This document shows positions 16,840 to 26,238 of a stretch of 64,000 bases of DNA, one piece after another. Source of the DNA: Lysobacter capsici (GTDB lineage Bacteria; Pseudomonadota; Gammaproteobacteria; Xanthomonadales; Xanthomonadaceae); contig NZ_CP076103.1 of NCBI RefSeq assembly GCF_018732085.1, positions 4,588,001 to 4,652,000 of the forward strand. Reading direction: 5' to 3'. Made by a program: the position numbers and the translations under genes. Positions within the stretch are counted from its first letter, which is position 1, and each line of letters begins with the position of its first letter. Under the pieces are notes generated by a model that ran no database searches, was not told the DNA's origin, and was given only the letters and a program-made list of their open reading frames with translations.

Positions 16840-19395
16840 GTGCGCAAACCCTTTCGCCTGCTCCCGTTATCGTTGTGCATCGCCATCGCCCTGCCCGCTT
16901 ACGCGGCGGACGACAACGAGAATTGGGGGCTGTGCCCGCTGATCGACGCGGTGCCGTCCTTCGACGACGCCCCCGCGCCCACCGGCACCGCCGACCAGCG
17001 CGCCGCCCAGCCGACCGACATCGACGGCGGCACCCTGCAGCGCGGCAGCGACGAGCAGAACATCGTGGTCCAGGACAACGTCCGGCTCAGCCGCGGCGAC
17101 CAGTTCCTGGGCACCGACAAGCTCAGCTACAACCAGGAGTCGGGCAAGTACACGGCCGAAGGCCACGTGCGCTACCAGGACTCGAGCATGCGCATGGTCG
17201 CCGAGCACGCCGAGGGCGACCAGAACGCCGACCAGCACCGCATCGACGACGTCGAATACCAGCTGACCTCGCGTCGCGGCAACGGCGGCGCCGAGCAGAT
17301 CGAATTGAACGGCGCCAAGGGCGCCCTGCACGGTTCGACCTACTCGACCTGCGCGCCCAACCAGCGCGCCTGGGAACTGCGCGCGCACCGCATCGACCTG
17401 GACACCGAGAGGGGCATGGGCGTGGCGCGCAACGCGACCTTGCGCATCGGCAAGATCCCGGTGCTGTACGTGCCGTGGTTCATGTTCCCGATCGACGACC
17501 AGCGCCGCACCGGCCTGCTGTATCCGAACATCGGCCTGTCGGGCAAGAACGGTTTCGACTGGCGCCAGCCGATCTACCTCAACCTGGCGCCGAACTACGA
17601 CGCCACCTTGTTCCCGCGCTACATGAGCAAGCGCGGCGTGGCGATGGGCGGCGAGTTCCGCTGGCTGTACGAGCGCGGCTCCGGCGAGGTCTCGGCCAAC
17701 TGGATGCCCAACGACGACCTGCCCGGCAACGATCGCGGCCGCTACACCGACTACCGCCGCAACGACCCCAACGGCCTGTTCGAGATTCCGAAGGACCGCC
17801 TGCCGGAGAAGAACCGCGGCGAGTTCGCGCTCAAGACCCAGCACCGCCTGGACGGCGCCTGGTACGCCGGCGCCAACCTGGCCTGGGTCAGCGACAAGTA
17901 CTACCTGCAGGACTTCAGCAACAGCCTGTACGGCCAGTCGGCGATCTCGCTGCGCAGCGAAATCGGCCTGTACGGCCGCGGCCGCTACTGGGACGCGAGC
18001 ATCATCGCCGACCACAACCAGCTGGCCGACTTCACCTTGCAGGAAAACTCGCTGGCCTACGACCGCCTGCCGCGCGCGACCTTCCACTGGGCCCAGCCCT
18101 GGGGCAAGTGGGTCGAGACCGGCCTGGACACCGAGGCGGTGCGCTTCCAGCACGAGGACATGAAGTTCACCCCGGGCGATCCGGCCGCGCCGGTCGGCCT
18201 GCGCCGCGAGATCCCCGGCGGCAGCCGTTTCGACATCAAGCCCTATGTGAGCTTCCCGCTGGAAGGCTCGGCCTGGTTCATCCGGCCCAAGCTGGCCTGG
18301 CGCTATACCGCGTACGAGCTCGACGGCGACCTCGCCCAGCAGCTCGCGGTCAGCCAGGCCGCGGCCTTCGCCACCGACAACAACGTGCCCAACACGCCCG
18401 AGCTGGTGCGCAGCTTCTACGACAAGTCGCCCAGCCGCAGCCTGCCGATCACCTCGATCGACGCGGGCATGTACTTCGACCGCGAGACCGAAATCCGCGG
18501 CGAAAACTACCTGCACACCCTGGAGCCGCGGGTGTTCTACCTGCGCGCGCCGTACCGCGACCAGGGCGGCATCCCGCTGTTCGACACCAACCCGATGTCG
18601 TTCAGCTGGGGCGCGCTGTTCCGCGACAACCGCTACTCCGGCGCCGATCGCCAGACCGACGCCAACCAGCTGACCACCGCGCTGACCACCCGCCTGATCA
18701 ATTCCGAGGACGGCCGCGAGCGCCTGGCGGCGAGCATCGGCCAGATCCAGTACTTCGACGACATCCGCGTGGTCGCCGGCGCCGAAACCCCGATCAAGCA
18801 GGGCAAGTCGGCCTGGGTCGCCGACGTCAGCGTCTCGCCGAGCGACCGCTGGACGATCAACGCCACCTACCAGTGGGACCCGCGCCTGCGCAGCGAGGAC
18901 CTGGCCACCCTGCGCGCGCGCTATCTGTTCGGCGACGCCGGCGTGGTCAACTTCGCCTACCGCTACCGCCGCAACCTGTCGGTGCCGCCGACCGCGCCGC
19001 GCGACCAGCGCGATCAGTTCGAGCAGGCCGACTTCTCGTTCCTGTACCCGATCAACAACAACTGGAGCATGGTCGGCCGCTACTACTACTCGATCAAGGA
19101 CAAGCGTCCGCTCGAGCAGATCGCCGGCGTGCAGTGGGAAAGCTGCTGCCTGGCGGTGCGCCTGATCGCCCGCCGCTACCAGCGCAATCGTTCCGAAGAC
19201 CTCAACAGCTCGCTTCAGGTGGAGTTCGAGCTCAAGGGCCTAGGCTCCGCCGGCCAGAACACGGAGCGCGTTTTGCGCCGTGCTATTCTCGGCTATAACC
19301 GCGACGACCTGTATCTGGCGCCGCCGTCCCCCACGGTCAGCCGCCAGAACAGCGGCAACGACGCCGACGACTCGACCCTCGACCCGACCCTATGA
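16840..19395 (+). CDS. lptD: LPS-assembly outer membrane protein LptD (copy 1)
   Basis: An 851-residue outer-membrane protein that inserts lipopolysaccharide into the outer leaflet with LptE. A signal peptide ends near AYA (about 22). An OstA/LptA-like jellyroll covers about 50-200, and the rest is a beta-barrel rich in alternating aromatic strands. The disulfide cysteines are conserved: C32 and C171 in the periplasmic part and the adjacent pair C769-C770. The start is GTG 16840. It is first in the lptD-surA-pdxA-ksgA operon; surA overlaps its stop by four bases. Confidence 0.95.
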   Translation: MRKPFRLLPLSLCIAIALPAYAADDNENWGLCPLIDAVPSFDDAPAPTGTADQRAAQPTDIDGGTLQRGSDEQNIVVQDNVRLSRGDQFLGTDKLSYNQESGKYTAEGHVRYQDSSMRMVAEHAEGDQNADQHRIDDVEYQLTSRRGNGGAEQIELNGAKGALHGSTYSTCAPNQRAWELRAHRIDLDTERGMGVARNATLRIGKIPVLYVPWFMFPIDDQRRTGLLYPNIGLSGKNGFDWRQPIYLNLAPNYDATLFPRYMSKRGVAMGGEFRWLYERGSGEVSANWMPNDDLPGNDRGRYTDYRRNDPNGLFEIPKDRLPEKNRGEFALKTQHRLDGAWYAGANLAWVSDKYYLQDFSNSLYGQSAISLRSEIGLYGRGRYWDASIIADHNQLADFTLQENSLAYDRLPRATFHWAQPWGKWVETGLDTEAVRFQHEDMKFTPGDPAAPVGLRREIPGGSRFDIKPYVSFPLEGSAWFIRPKLAWRYTAYELDGDLAQQLAVSQAAAFATDNNVPNTPELVRSFYDKSPSRSLPITSIDAGMYFDRETEIRGENYLHTLEPRVFYLRAPYRDQGGIPLFDTNPMSFSWGALFRDNRYSGADRQTDANQLTTALTTRLINSEDGRERLAASIGQIQYFDDIRVVAGAETPIKQGKSAWVADVSVSPSDRWTINATYQWDPRLRSEDLATLRARYLFGDAGVVNFAYRYRRNLSVPPTAPRDQRDQFEQADFSFLYPINNNWSMVGRYYYSIKDKRPLEQIAGVQWESCCLAVRLIARRYQRNRSEDLNSSLQVEFELKGLGSAGQNTERVLRRAILGYNRDDLYLAPPSPTVSRQNSGNDADDSTLDPTL

Positions 19396-20768
19396 CCAAA
19401 CTTTTCGCGAGTCCGTTGCTCGCCGGCCTGATTGCCGGTGGCCTGCTGTTCGGCGGGGCCGTCCACGCCCAGGACGTGCAGCCGATCGATCGTATCGCCG
19501 CCGTCGTCGACGAAGACGTGATCCTCAAGACCGAGCTCGATCGCGCGGTCGCCAACATCCTGACCCAGTACGCCGGCCGCAGCGAGCAGTTGCCGCCGCG
19601 CGACGTGCTGGAAAAGCAGGTGCTCGAGCGCCTGATCCTGCTCAAGATCCAGGTCGCCCAGGCCCAGGGCACCGGCGTGCGCGTGACCGATCAGGAAATC
19701 GATCAGGCCATCGGCGGCATCGCCCAATCCAACAAGATCAGCGTCGAACAGCTGCGCCAGCAGCTGACCCGCGACGGCAGCAGCTACACCGATTTCCGCG
19801 CCTCGATCCGCGACGAACTGCTGGTCCAGCGCCTGCGCCAGCGTTTCGCCCAGACCCGGGTCACGGTCAGCGACGCCGAAGTCGACGCCGCGCTGTCCGC
19901 GCAGGCCAACACCGGCACCCAGTACCACCTCGCCCACATCCTCGTGGCCCTGCCCGAGGGCGCGACCGCCGAGCAGATCGCGACCGCGCAGAAGAAGGTC
20001 GACGGCGTCAAGGCGCTGATCGACAAGGGCGAGATGGACTTCAACGCCGCCGCCGTGCGCTATTCCGACAGCCCCAACGCGCTGGAAGGCGGCGACCTGG
20101 GCTGGCGCAACGCCGACGAAATCCCGGCCGCGTTCAGCGACCTGATGAAGCAGATGAAGCCGGGCCAGATCACCGCCCCGATGCGCGGCCCGAGCGGCTT
20201 CCAGTTGCTCAAGCTGGTCGAAGTCCGCGACGCCTCGAAATCGGCGCCGCAGATGGTCACCCAGTACCACGCCCGCCACATCCTGGTCCGGGTCAGCGAC
20301 CAGGTCAGCGAAGCGCAGGCCAAGGCCAAGGCCGAGACCCTGCGCGCGCGCATCGCCGGCGGCGCCAAGTTCGAGGACGTGGTCAAGGAAAGCTCCGAAG
20401 ACCTCGGCACCCAGAGCAAGGGCGGCGACCTGGGCTGGTTCATGAAGGACGAATTCGGCCCCGAGTTCGGCGGCGCCGTCACCGGCCTGGCCGACAACGA
20501 AGTCTCGCAGCCGATCCACACCAGCGCCGGCTACCACATCGTCCAGCGCCTGGGCACGCGCGAGAGCGACGTCGCCGACCAGAGCAAGCGCGCCCAGGTC
20601 CAGGAGACCATCGGCCGCCGCAAGCTGGAAGAAGAGTGGAACCGCTTCCTGCGCGAGAAGCGCGGCGAAGCCTACGTGGACTTCCGCGTCGGCAAGGGTT
20701 CGGAGGGCAACCAGCCCGGCACCCGAGACCACCCTGCCGACCGCCAAGCCCGCCGGCAGCTGACGTGA
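19392..20768 (+). CDS. surA: Periplasmic chaperone SurA, altered C-terminus (copy 1)
   Basis: Same protein as the intact copy 2 gene through about residue 443, including the signal peptide, chaperone domain and both parvulin domains. An extra C in the run 20722-20724 shifts the last codons, so the tail ends RQARRQLT instead of AKPAGS and gains two residues. The change lies beyond the folded domains and probably leaves the protein functional. Because the frame now stops at 20768, it overlaps the pdxA GTG start (20765). Confidence 0.85.
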   Translation: MTKLFASPLLAGLIAGGLLFGGAVHAQDVQPIDRIAAVVDEDVILKTELDRAVANILTQYAGRSEQLPPRDVLEKQVLERLILLKIQVAQAQGTGVRVTDQEIDQAIGGIAQSNKISVEQLRQQLTRDGSSYTDFRASIRDELLVQRLRQRFAQTRVTVSDAEVDAALSAQANTGTQYHLAHILVALPEGATAEQIATAQKKVDGVKALIDKGEMDFNAAAVRYSDSPNALEGGDLGWRNADEIPAAFSDLMKQMKPGQITAPMRGPSGFQLLKLVEVRDASKSAPQMVTQYHARHILVRVSDQVSEAQAKAKAETLRARIAGGAKFEDVVKESSEDLGTQSKGGDLGWFMKDEFGPEFGGAVTGLADNEVSQPIHTSAGYHIVQRLGTRESDVADQSKRAQVQETIGRRKLEEEWNRFLREKRGEAYVDFRVGKGSEGNQPGTRDHPADRQARRQLT

Positions 20769-21758
20769 CCCCGCCCCGGCTCGCGCTGGTGCCGGGCGAG
20801 CCGGCGGCGTCGGGCCGGAGCTGTGCGTGCGGCTGCTGCAACGGCCGCGCGATTACGATCTGGTCGGCTTCGCCGATCCGCGCAGCCTGCGCGCCGCGGC
20901 CGACGCGCTCGGCCTGCCCCTGACCCTGCTGCCGCGCCCGATCGCCCCTCGCGGGCGCCCGGCGAACTGGCCCTGGTCGAAATTCCCAACCCGGTCCACC
21001 CGGCCTTCGGCACGCCCGAGCCGGCCAACGCCGCGGCGGTGATCCAGGCCCTGCTCGACAGCGCCCAGGGCTGCCTGGACGGCCGTTTCGACGGCGTGGT
21101 CACCGGTCCCGTCCACAAGGCCGTGATCAACGCCGGCGGCATCGCCTACACCGGCACCACCGAACTGCTGGCGCAGCAGGCCGGGCGCGAGGTGGTGATG
21201 ATGCTGGCCAACGACATCGTCCGCGTCGCGCTGGCCACCACCCACCTGCCGCTGCGCGCGGTCGCCGACGCGATCGAGCCCGGCGCGCTGAGCCGCACCT
21301 TGCGCACCGTCGACGCCGCCCTGCGCCGCGATTTCGGCATCGCCCGGCCGCGCATCGCCGTGCTCGGCCTGAACCCGCATGCCGGCGAAGCCGGGCACCT
21401 GGGCATGGAAGAGATCGAAGTGATCGAACCGGTCATGGCCGCGCTGCGCGCCGAAGGCCTGGACCTGATCGGCCCGCTGCCGGCCGACACCGCCTTCCTG
21501 CCGGCCAAGCTGCAAGGCTTCGACGCGGTCCTGGCGATGTACCACGACCAGGGCCTGCCGGTGCTCAAATACAGCGGCTTCGAGCGCGCGGTGAACCTGA
21601 CCCTGGGCCTGCCCTACCCGCGCGTCGCGGTCGATCACGGCACCGCGCTGGACCTCGCCGGGCGCGGCCTGGCCGACCCGTCCAGCCTGATCGCCGCCGC
21701 CGACACCTGCGCGCGCATCGCGCGCACCCGCCGCAACCTGCCCGGAGGCACGCCATGA
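20765..21758 (+). pseudogene. pdxA: 4-hydroxythreonine-4-phosphate dehydrogenase, frameshifted (copy 1)
   Basis: Two indels break the N-terminus relative to copy 2: one C missing near 20804 (CCGGCGGCG) and an extra GC near 20935 (CCGCGCCCG). From the GTG at 20765 the frame is lost after about 13 codons, and after the second indel the original frame resumes in a different phase through to the stop at 21758. All catalytic motifs (TTHLP, NPHAGE, YHDQG) lie in the downstream open frame but lack a good start. PdxA makes the pyridoxal 5'-phosphate precursor, so copy 2 would be needed. Confidence 0.82.
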
Positions 21759-22642
21759 CCGGCACCGCCAAGAGCCACGGAAAGGGCTTCAAGCCCGAAA
21801 CCAAAGCATCATCCAAAGGCTTTTTCGCCGAGGCGAAAAAGCACCTGGGCCAGCACTTCCTGCACGACCAGGGCATCATCTCGATGATCGTGCAGGCCGT
21901 GGACCCCAAGCCCGGCGACCGCCTGGTCGAGATCGGCCCGGGCCAGGGCGCGATCACCTTCCCGCTGCTGGACCGCCACGGCGAACTGACCGTGATCGAG
22001 TTCGACCGCGACCTGATCTTCCCGCTCAGCGAAGGCGCGCGCGCCCACGGCACCCTGGAAGTGATCCACCGCGACGTGCTGACCGTGGATTTCAGCGCGC
22101 TCGCCAACGAAAGCCCGATCCGCCTGGTCGGCAACCTGCCCTACAACCTGTCCTCGCCGATCCTGTTCCATGCCCTGGACCACGCCGGCTCGATCGTCGA
22201 CATGCACTTCATGCTGCAAAAGGAAGTGGTCGACCGCATGGCCGCCGGCCCCGGCAGCAAGGTCTATGGCCGGCTCAGCGTCATGCTGCAGGCGTATTGC
22301 CAGGTGATCGCGCTGTTCGACGTGCCGCCCGGCGCATTCCGTCCGCCGCCGAAGGTCGATTCGGCGGTGGTGCGGATGATCCCGCACCCGCCCGCGAAGA
22401 TCGGCATCGACGACCGCGCGCTGTTCGCGCGCGTGGTCCGCGACGCCTTCGGCCAACGCCGCAAGACCCTGCGCAACGCCCTGTCGCGCATCTGCGAAGG
22501 CGCCGCGATCGAAGCCGCCGGCCTGCGCCCGGATGCGCGCGCCGAGCAGATCGACGTCGCCGATTTCGTGGCCCTGGCCAATTGGCTCAAGGCCAATGCG
22601 CAGGTTGAGGCCGATACCGGAACGACCAACGATCCGGATTAA
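21755..22642 (+). CDS. ksgA: 16S rRNA dimethyladenosine transferase KsgA/RsmA (copy 1)
   Basis: A 295-residue SAM methyltransferase that dimethylates the adjacent adenosines A1518 and A1519 of 16S rRNA late in 30S assembly. It has the SAM motif VEIGPGQG (residues 58-65), the catalytic NLPYNLS, and the C-terminal segment FGQRRKTLRNAL that contacts rRNA. A Lys/Ser-rich extension of about 25 residues precedes the usual start region KKHLGQHFL. Its ATG overlaps the pdxA stop by four bases. A 13-bp perfect hairpin spans its stop codon. Confidence 0.94.
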   Translation: MTGTAKSHGKGFKPETKASSKGFFAEAKKHLGQHFLHDQGIISMIVQAVDPKPGDRLVEIGPGQGAITFPLLDRHGELTVIEFDRDLIFPLSEGARAHGTLEVIHRDVLTVDFSALANESPIRLVGNLPYNLSSPILFHALDHAGSIVDMHFMLQKEVVDRMAAGPGSKVYGRLSVMLQAYCQVIALFDVPPGAFRPPPKVDSAVVRMIPHPPAKIGIDDRALFARVVRDAFGQRRKTLRNALSRICEGAAIEAAGLRPDARAEQIDVADFVALANWLKANAQVEADTGTTNDPD

Positions 22643-22662
22643 GCGAGTGATCCGGATCGTTG
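22627..22662 (+). terminator. Hairpin across ksgA stop (copy 1)
   Basis: CAACGATCCGGAT (22627-22639) pairs perfectly with ATCCGGATCGTTG (22650-22662) around a 10-base loop. There is no following T-run, so it could stop transcription only weakly, or protect the mRNA 3' end. It separates ksgA from the convergent hypothetical genes. Confidence 0.5.
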
Positions 22663-22761
22663 ACCGGGCACAGAGATAGCAGCCGGCCAAGCCGAAAAAT
22701 CAGCGGCGCAACAAGTCAGTTTTTGTTTCCACTGAACATAATGCCGTCTGGTGTCGCCGAA

Positions 22762-23139
22762 TCAGCGGGGCAAACACACCACATGGGCGCCGCAACCGCC
22801 AACGGGTCCCCTCTGAGACCCAGGAATAGGCGTGGCGCCCAAAGAGGAAACTCTACTGTTGATGGACGCCCGTTCGGATGAGCCATCTTCCCAGACCATG
22901 GTAAATTCCGACCCGACCGGCAGACTGCTTTGCCCGGAAATCTGTCTATAACGAACCGCCGCCTGCGAGAGACCGGCTGTTCGAATTTCAGCTTCCGACG
23001 CAATGCTGGTGCCCAGCACATTGGACAGATTTCCATAATTCTCGTCGCTCGCGCGAATAATGATCGCAGCGGCCAGAACGACGCCGCTGATAAACAACAG
23101 CCCTCCAAACCACGCAGACTTTCCAATCATTCCTTTCAT
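22762..23139 (-). CDS. Hypothetical membrane-anchored protein (copy 1)
   Basis: A 125-residue protein with one N-terminal membrane segment (about 8-28, WFGGLLFISGVVLAAAIII) and a polar remainder presumably in the periplasm, ending with two cysteines (GGCGAHVVCLP) that could be disulfide-bonded. The start ATG overlaps the stop of the upstream gene by four bases, so both form one operon. No family recognised. Base composition is more AT-rich than the neighbours, hinting at later acquisition. Confidence 0.65.
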   Translation of the reverse strand: MKGMIGKSAWFGGLLFISGVVLAAAIIIRASDENYGNLSNVLGTSIASEAEIRTAGLSQAAVRYRQISGQSSLPVGSEFTMVWEDGSSERASINSRVSSLGATPIPGSQRGPVGGCGAHVVCLPR

Positions 23140-24080
23140 TTTTGCCTTCCATAACTGACTAATTGACCGGCCAACTGCCTTGCCTTCTCAAACTCCGCGG
23201 GCGGCAGCAACTCCCGTCGATAGAGGTCTTGGACAGTGCTCGACCTGCAACCCAGGCCGACGCTCACGCAGACAGTGCTCAAATACGAGCCCTGCACACC
23301 GCAGTTACGTCCCAGGTCGCAAGCAGCTAGCTGCCACGCAGCTTCAGCGCGAGTGCTGCCGGCAGGAAACGGCGCGAGATCGCTGGTGCGCGACGCCGCA
23401 ACATCTCCCATCAGTTCAGCCATGGCTGCCACGGCTTCAGGGTCCTTCGATGCGAGTATCCGTCTGGCCAGGTCCGCTTGTTCTTTCGCGCCGTAGGCCG
23501 CCTCGCCCGCTACCATGCGATGGCGGAACTGCTCGGCAATCGCGGCCAGATTTCCTTGCGAAGCCGCCTTGTCCCTCATGGCCTCGACTTGCGTCAACTT
23601 CAGCGCATCGCCGTTGAAACCCGCGCAGCGCTGTGCCACGCGCGCAAAAGCCAGGGCAGTTCCCTCTCGGGCTTGTTGATCGGCTTCCAGTTTCAGCCTG
23701 TGCTCTTGATCGCGCTGAAAAGACGCCAGTCCGTTGAGTGCGACGATGAAACACTCTTCGTAAGCTTTGCCGATCAGCCGCGTTGCCGTTCCGTCGCCTC
23801 CGGCCGAAGCGGCCTGCAATTGATCCACCAACGCTCGCAAGTCTTCGCTGGCGTCAAATCTCGATTGATGGGCCATATTGACCGTAACAGGGGCAGTTGA
23901 ACCCGATGGGCCCAAGCCGATTGCCTCCACTCGGGCCGGTTGCGACGACCGATTAGTCGCTGACTGTACTGATTCGGCTTTTCCCTCTTCGCTGCTCGCC
24001 CGGTCTTCAAGGCGATAGATCGCAAGGCCGCCTACCGTCACCACCAGCGTTAAAAATAGAAATAGAAAGCGACCGGACAT
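23136..24080 (-). CDS. Hypothetical periplasmic protein with N-terminal anchor (copy 1)
   Basis: A 314-residue protein with a hydrophobic N-terminal segment (FLFLFLTLVVTVGGLAIY, about 5-22), then a Ser/Glu/Ala-rich linker to about 75 and a helical region rich in Ala, Leu, Gln and Arg. The C-terminal third has four cysteines in the stretch from AACDLGRNCG to CVSVGLGC, consistent with disulfides outside the cytosol. The helical repeats recall Sel1/TPR-like proteins, but no motif is clear. No family recognised. It is divergent from apaG and coupled to the small downstream gene; AT-richer than the region. Confidence 0.68.
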   Translation of the reverse strand: MSGRFLFLFLTLVVTVGGLAIYRLEDRASSEEGKAESVQSATNRSSQPARVEAIGLGPSGSTAPVTVNMAHQSRFDASEDLRALVDQLQAASAGGDGTATRLIGKAYEECFIVALNGLASFQRDQEHRLKLEADQQAREGTALAFARVAQRCAGFNGDALKLTQVEAMRDKAASQGNLAAIAEQFRHRMVAGEAAYGAKEQADLARRILASKDPEAVAAMAELMGDVAASRTSDLAPFPAGSTRAEAAWQLAACDLGRNCGVQGSYLSTVCVSVGLGCRSSTVQDLYRRELLPPAEFEKARQLAGQLVSYGRQK

Positions 24081-24235
24081 TCGACGATTTCCGCGATTTT
24101 CTCAATGCGGACATCGTGCCCGACTGGGATTTCAAGTCAATATTCGAGTTTCAACACTTAATTTCCAATCGAGCATCACGCGAAATGCACATGGTCCCGC
24201 CCTGAATATCGGTGCGGCCATCTCGGTCACAGCCG

Positions 24236-24264
24236 TTCCCGTCGTCGCTCCATATGCTTAAACT
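24236..24264 (+). promoter_or_regulatory. Candidate apaG promoter giving leaderless mRNA (copy 1)
   Basis: A TAAACT -10-type box at 24259-24264 ends six bases before the apaG ATG (24271), with TTCCCG at 24236-24241 spaced by 17. Initiation 6-7 bases after the -10 would begin at the ATG itself. No Shine-Dalgarno sequence precedes the start. Confidence 0.45.
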
Positions 24265-24270
24265 GCCGCC

Positions 24271-24657
24271 ATGGAACCGCAACGCCACGACTACGCCTTC
24301 GACATCGATGTCGCGACCCGCTACTTGGACGACCAGTCCGAGCCGGAGCAGGATCGCTATGTCTTTGCCTACACCATCCACATCCGCAACGCCGGCAAGA
24401 TTCCCGCGCGCCTGATCTCGCGCCACTGGGTGATCACCGACGCCAACGGCAAGGTGCAGGAAGTGCGCGGCGACGGCGTGGTCGGCGAACAGCCCTGGCT
24501 GCGGCCGGGCGACGATTACGAATACACCTCGGGCGCCGTGCTCGAAACCAGCCTGGGGACGATGGAAGGCAGCTACGCGATGGTGGCCGACGACGGCACC
24601 CAGTTCGAAGCGCCGGTGCCGACGTTCACCCTCACCATTCCGCGCACCCTGCACTGA
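24271..24657 (+). CDS. apaG: ApaG/CorD domain protein (copy 1)
   Basis: A 128-residue all-beta (fibronectin III-like) protein. It has the family-typical stretches FAYTIHIRN, RHWVITDANGK, GDGVVGEQPWLRPG and GSYAMVADDG. ApaG is a conserved cytosolic domain, linked to apaH in many proteobacteria; a role in pyrophosphate binding or protein interaction has been proposed but no reaction is established. It is 13 bp upstream of apaH and separated from ksgA by the two opposing hypothetical genes. Confidence 0.93.
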   Translation: MEPQRHDYAFDIDVATRYLDDQSEPEQDRYVFAYTIHIRNAGKIPARLISRHWVITDANGKVQEVRGDGVVGEQPWLRPGDDYEYTSGAVLETSLGTMEGSYAMVADDGTQFEAPVPTFTLTIPRTLH

Positions 24658-24670
24658 GCGCGGACGACAC

Positions 24671-25573
24671 ATGACTGTTTGGGCAATAGGCGACCTGCAA
24701 GGCTGCTACGACGCGACCCAGCGCCTGCTGGAACGCATCAAGTTCGATCCGGCGCAGGATCGGCTGTGGTTCTGCGGCGATCTGGTCAACCGCGGCGGGC
24801 AATCGCTGGAAACGCTGCGGCTGGTGCATTCGCTGCGCGAGTACAGCACCACCGTGCTCGGCAACCACGACCTGTCGCTGCTGGCGATCGGCGAGCGCAC
24901 CGAGGAAGAGAAGCGCAAGGTCAATCCCGACCTGCAGCGCATCGTCCTGGCCGAGGACGGCCCGGCCCTGCTCGACTGGCTGCGCCTGCAGAAACTGGTG
25001 CATGTCGACCGCAAGCTCGGCTGGATGATGGTGCATGCCGGCCTCGCGCCGAAGTGGACCACCGCGATGGCCGAGCGGCACGCGCGCGAAGTCGAAGAGC
25101 GTCTGCACAGCGATCAGTACAAGCGCCTGCTCAAGAACATGTACGGCGATCGCCCGGCCTGGAATCCGAAACTCGCCGGCATCGACCGCCACCGCGCGAT
25201 CATCAACATCTTCACCCGCCTGCGTTACTGCACGCCGCGCGGGCGCATCGCGTTCGAGGACAAGGGCAGCCCCGGCACCCAGCCGGTCGGCCTGTACCCG
25301 TGGTACGAAGTGCCCGGCCGCGCCGAGCGCGATCTCAAGATCGTGTGCGGGCATTGGTCGACCTTGGGCTTGTTCATCGGCCACGGCGTGCATGCGATCG
25401 ACACCGGCGCGGTGTGGGGCGGCAAGCTCACCGCGCTGCAGCTCGACACCGACGAAGAGCGGCGGAAGCCGCGACTGCGCGATGGCGCACACGTCGCGAC
25501 CTGCGCCGTAGTCGCTGTGGCGCTGTCGCGGCTCGCGCCGCTCCTACAGGTGGGCCATGCGGCTTTCTCCTGA
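24671..25573 (+). pseudogene. apaH: ApaH fused at its C-terminus to REP sequence (copy 1)
   Basis: Residues 1-262 match the intact copy 2 enzyme and keep all metallophosphoesterase motifs (GDLQGC, GDLVNRG, GNHD, GHW). At 25457 the duplication junction replaces the last 25 residues with 38 codons read through a GTAG REP (ERRKPRLRDGAHV onwards), stopping at 25573. The lost tail is a proline/arginine-rich low-complexity end, so activity may survive. The frame through the junction is the best internal marker of the duplication. Confidence 0.85.
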
Positions 25574-26238
25574 TGTCAGATTTCATTCCCAGCGCTGCGA
25601 GGCATGTAGCTCGCGTTGACAAACGCACACCCGGAGGGCGACGCGCATGGATGCGCGTCGCGCGCCACCGGGACAAGGATGTCCCGTGTGGCGCGTGCCC
25701 GCGTAAGCACCGCACTTGCGGGCACTTGATTCAAAGAAAAGCGTTTTTCTTTGGTTACCTTTCTTTTGTCGCTTTTGACAAAAGAAAGTAACTTGGCCGC
25801 TTGCGGACGAAAGCCGTTGATCTTGCCTTTGGCTTCATAAGCTCTAGAGCTTCAAAGCTTTGAAGCCTTTAGAGCTGCAAGCAGGATCAAAAGCTTCCGC
25901 CACTAAAGCGGCGGGTCACTTTCTTTTGTCTAAAGCGACAAAAGAAAGGTAACCAAAGAAAAACGCTTTTCTTTGAATCAAGTGCCCGCACGATCGGTGC
26001 AGACGCAGGCATGCGCCACACGGGACATCCTGTCCCGGTGGCGCACGGCGCACATCCCTGTGCGCCGCCCTCCGGGTGTGCTTTTGTTCTCGCGAGTTAG
26101 GTGCCTCGCAGCGCTGGATGAACTGCACGGCTTCGGGCTCAAGCCGCATGGCCTACCTGTAGGAGCGGCGCGAGCCGCGACCGCGGGAATACGGCTACAG
26201 CGCAGGTCGCGATGCGATCGTCATGGAACACCCGCGAC
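25457..26238. other. Gene-free REP and palindrome interval (copy 2)
   Basis: Repeats the left-hand interval from base 560 onward: partial REP pair (25457-25549), palindrome A (25525-26182) and a GTAG REP (26158-26187). Its first bases are in frame with the truncated apaH. Confidence 0.7.
25525..26182. repeat. Long palindromic element A (copy 2)
   Basis: Identical in appearance to 628-1285. Inner perfect termini are at 25590-25603 and 26103-26116. The orientation is unchanged between the two copies, so no inversion has occurred since the duplication. Confidence 0.8.

Noticed and set aside
16867..18516. 549-codon open frame opposite lptD
   Set aside because: Val/Ala/Gly/Arg-rich shadow without start signals; lptD is unambiguous.
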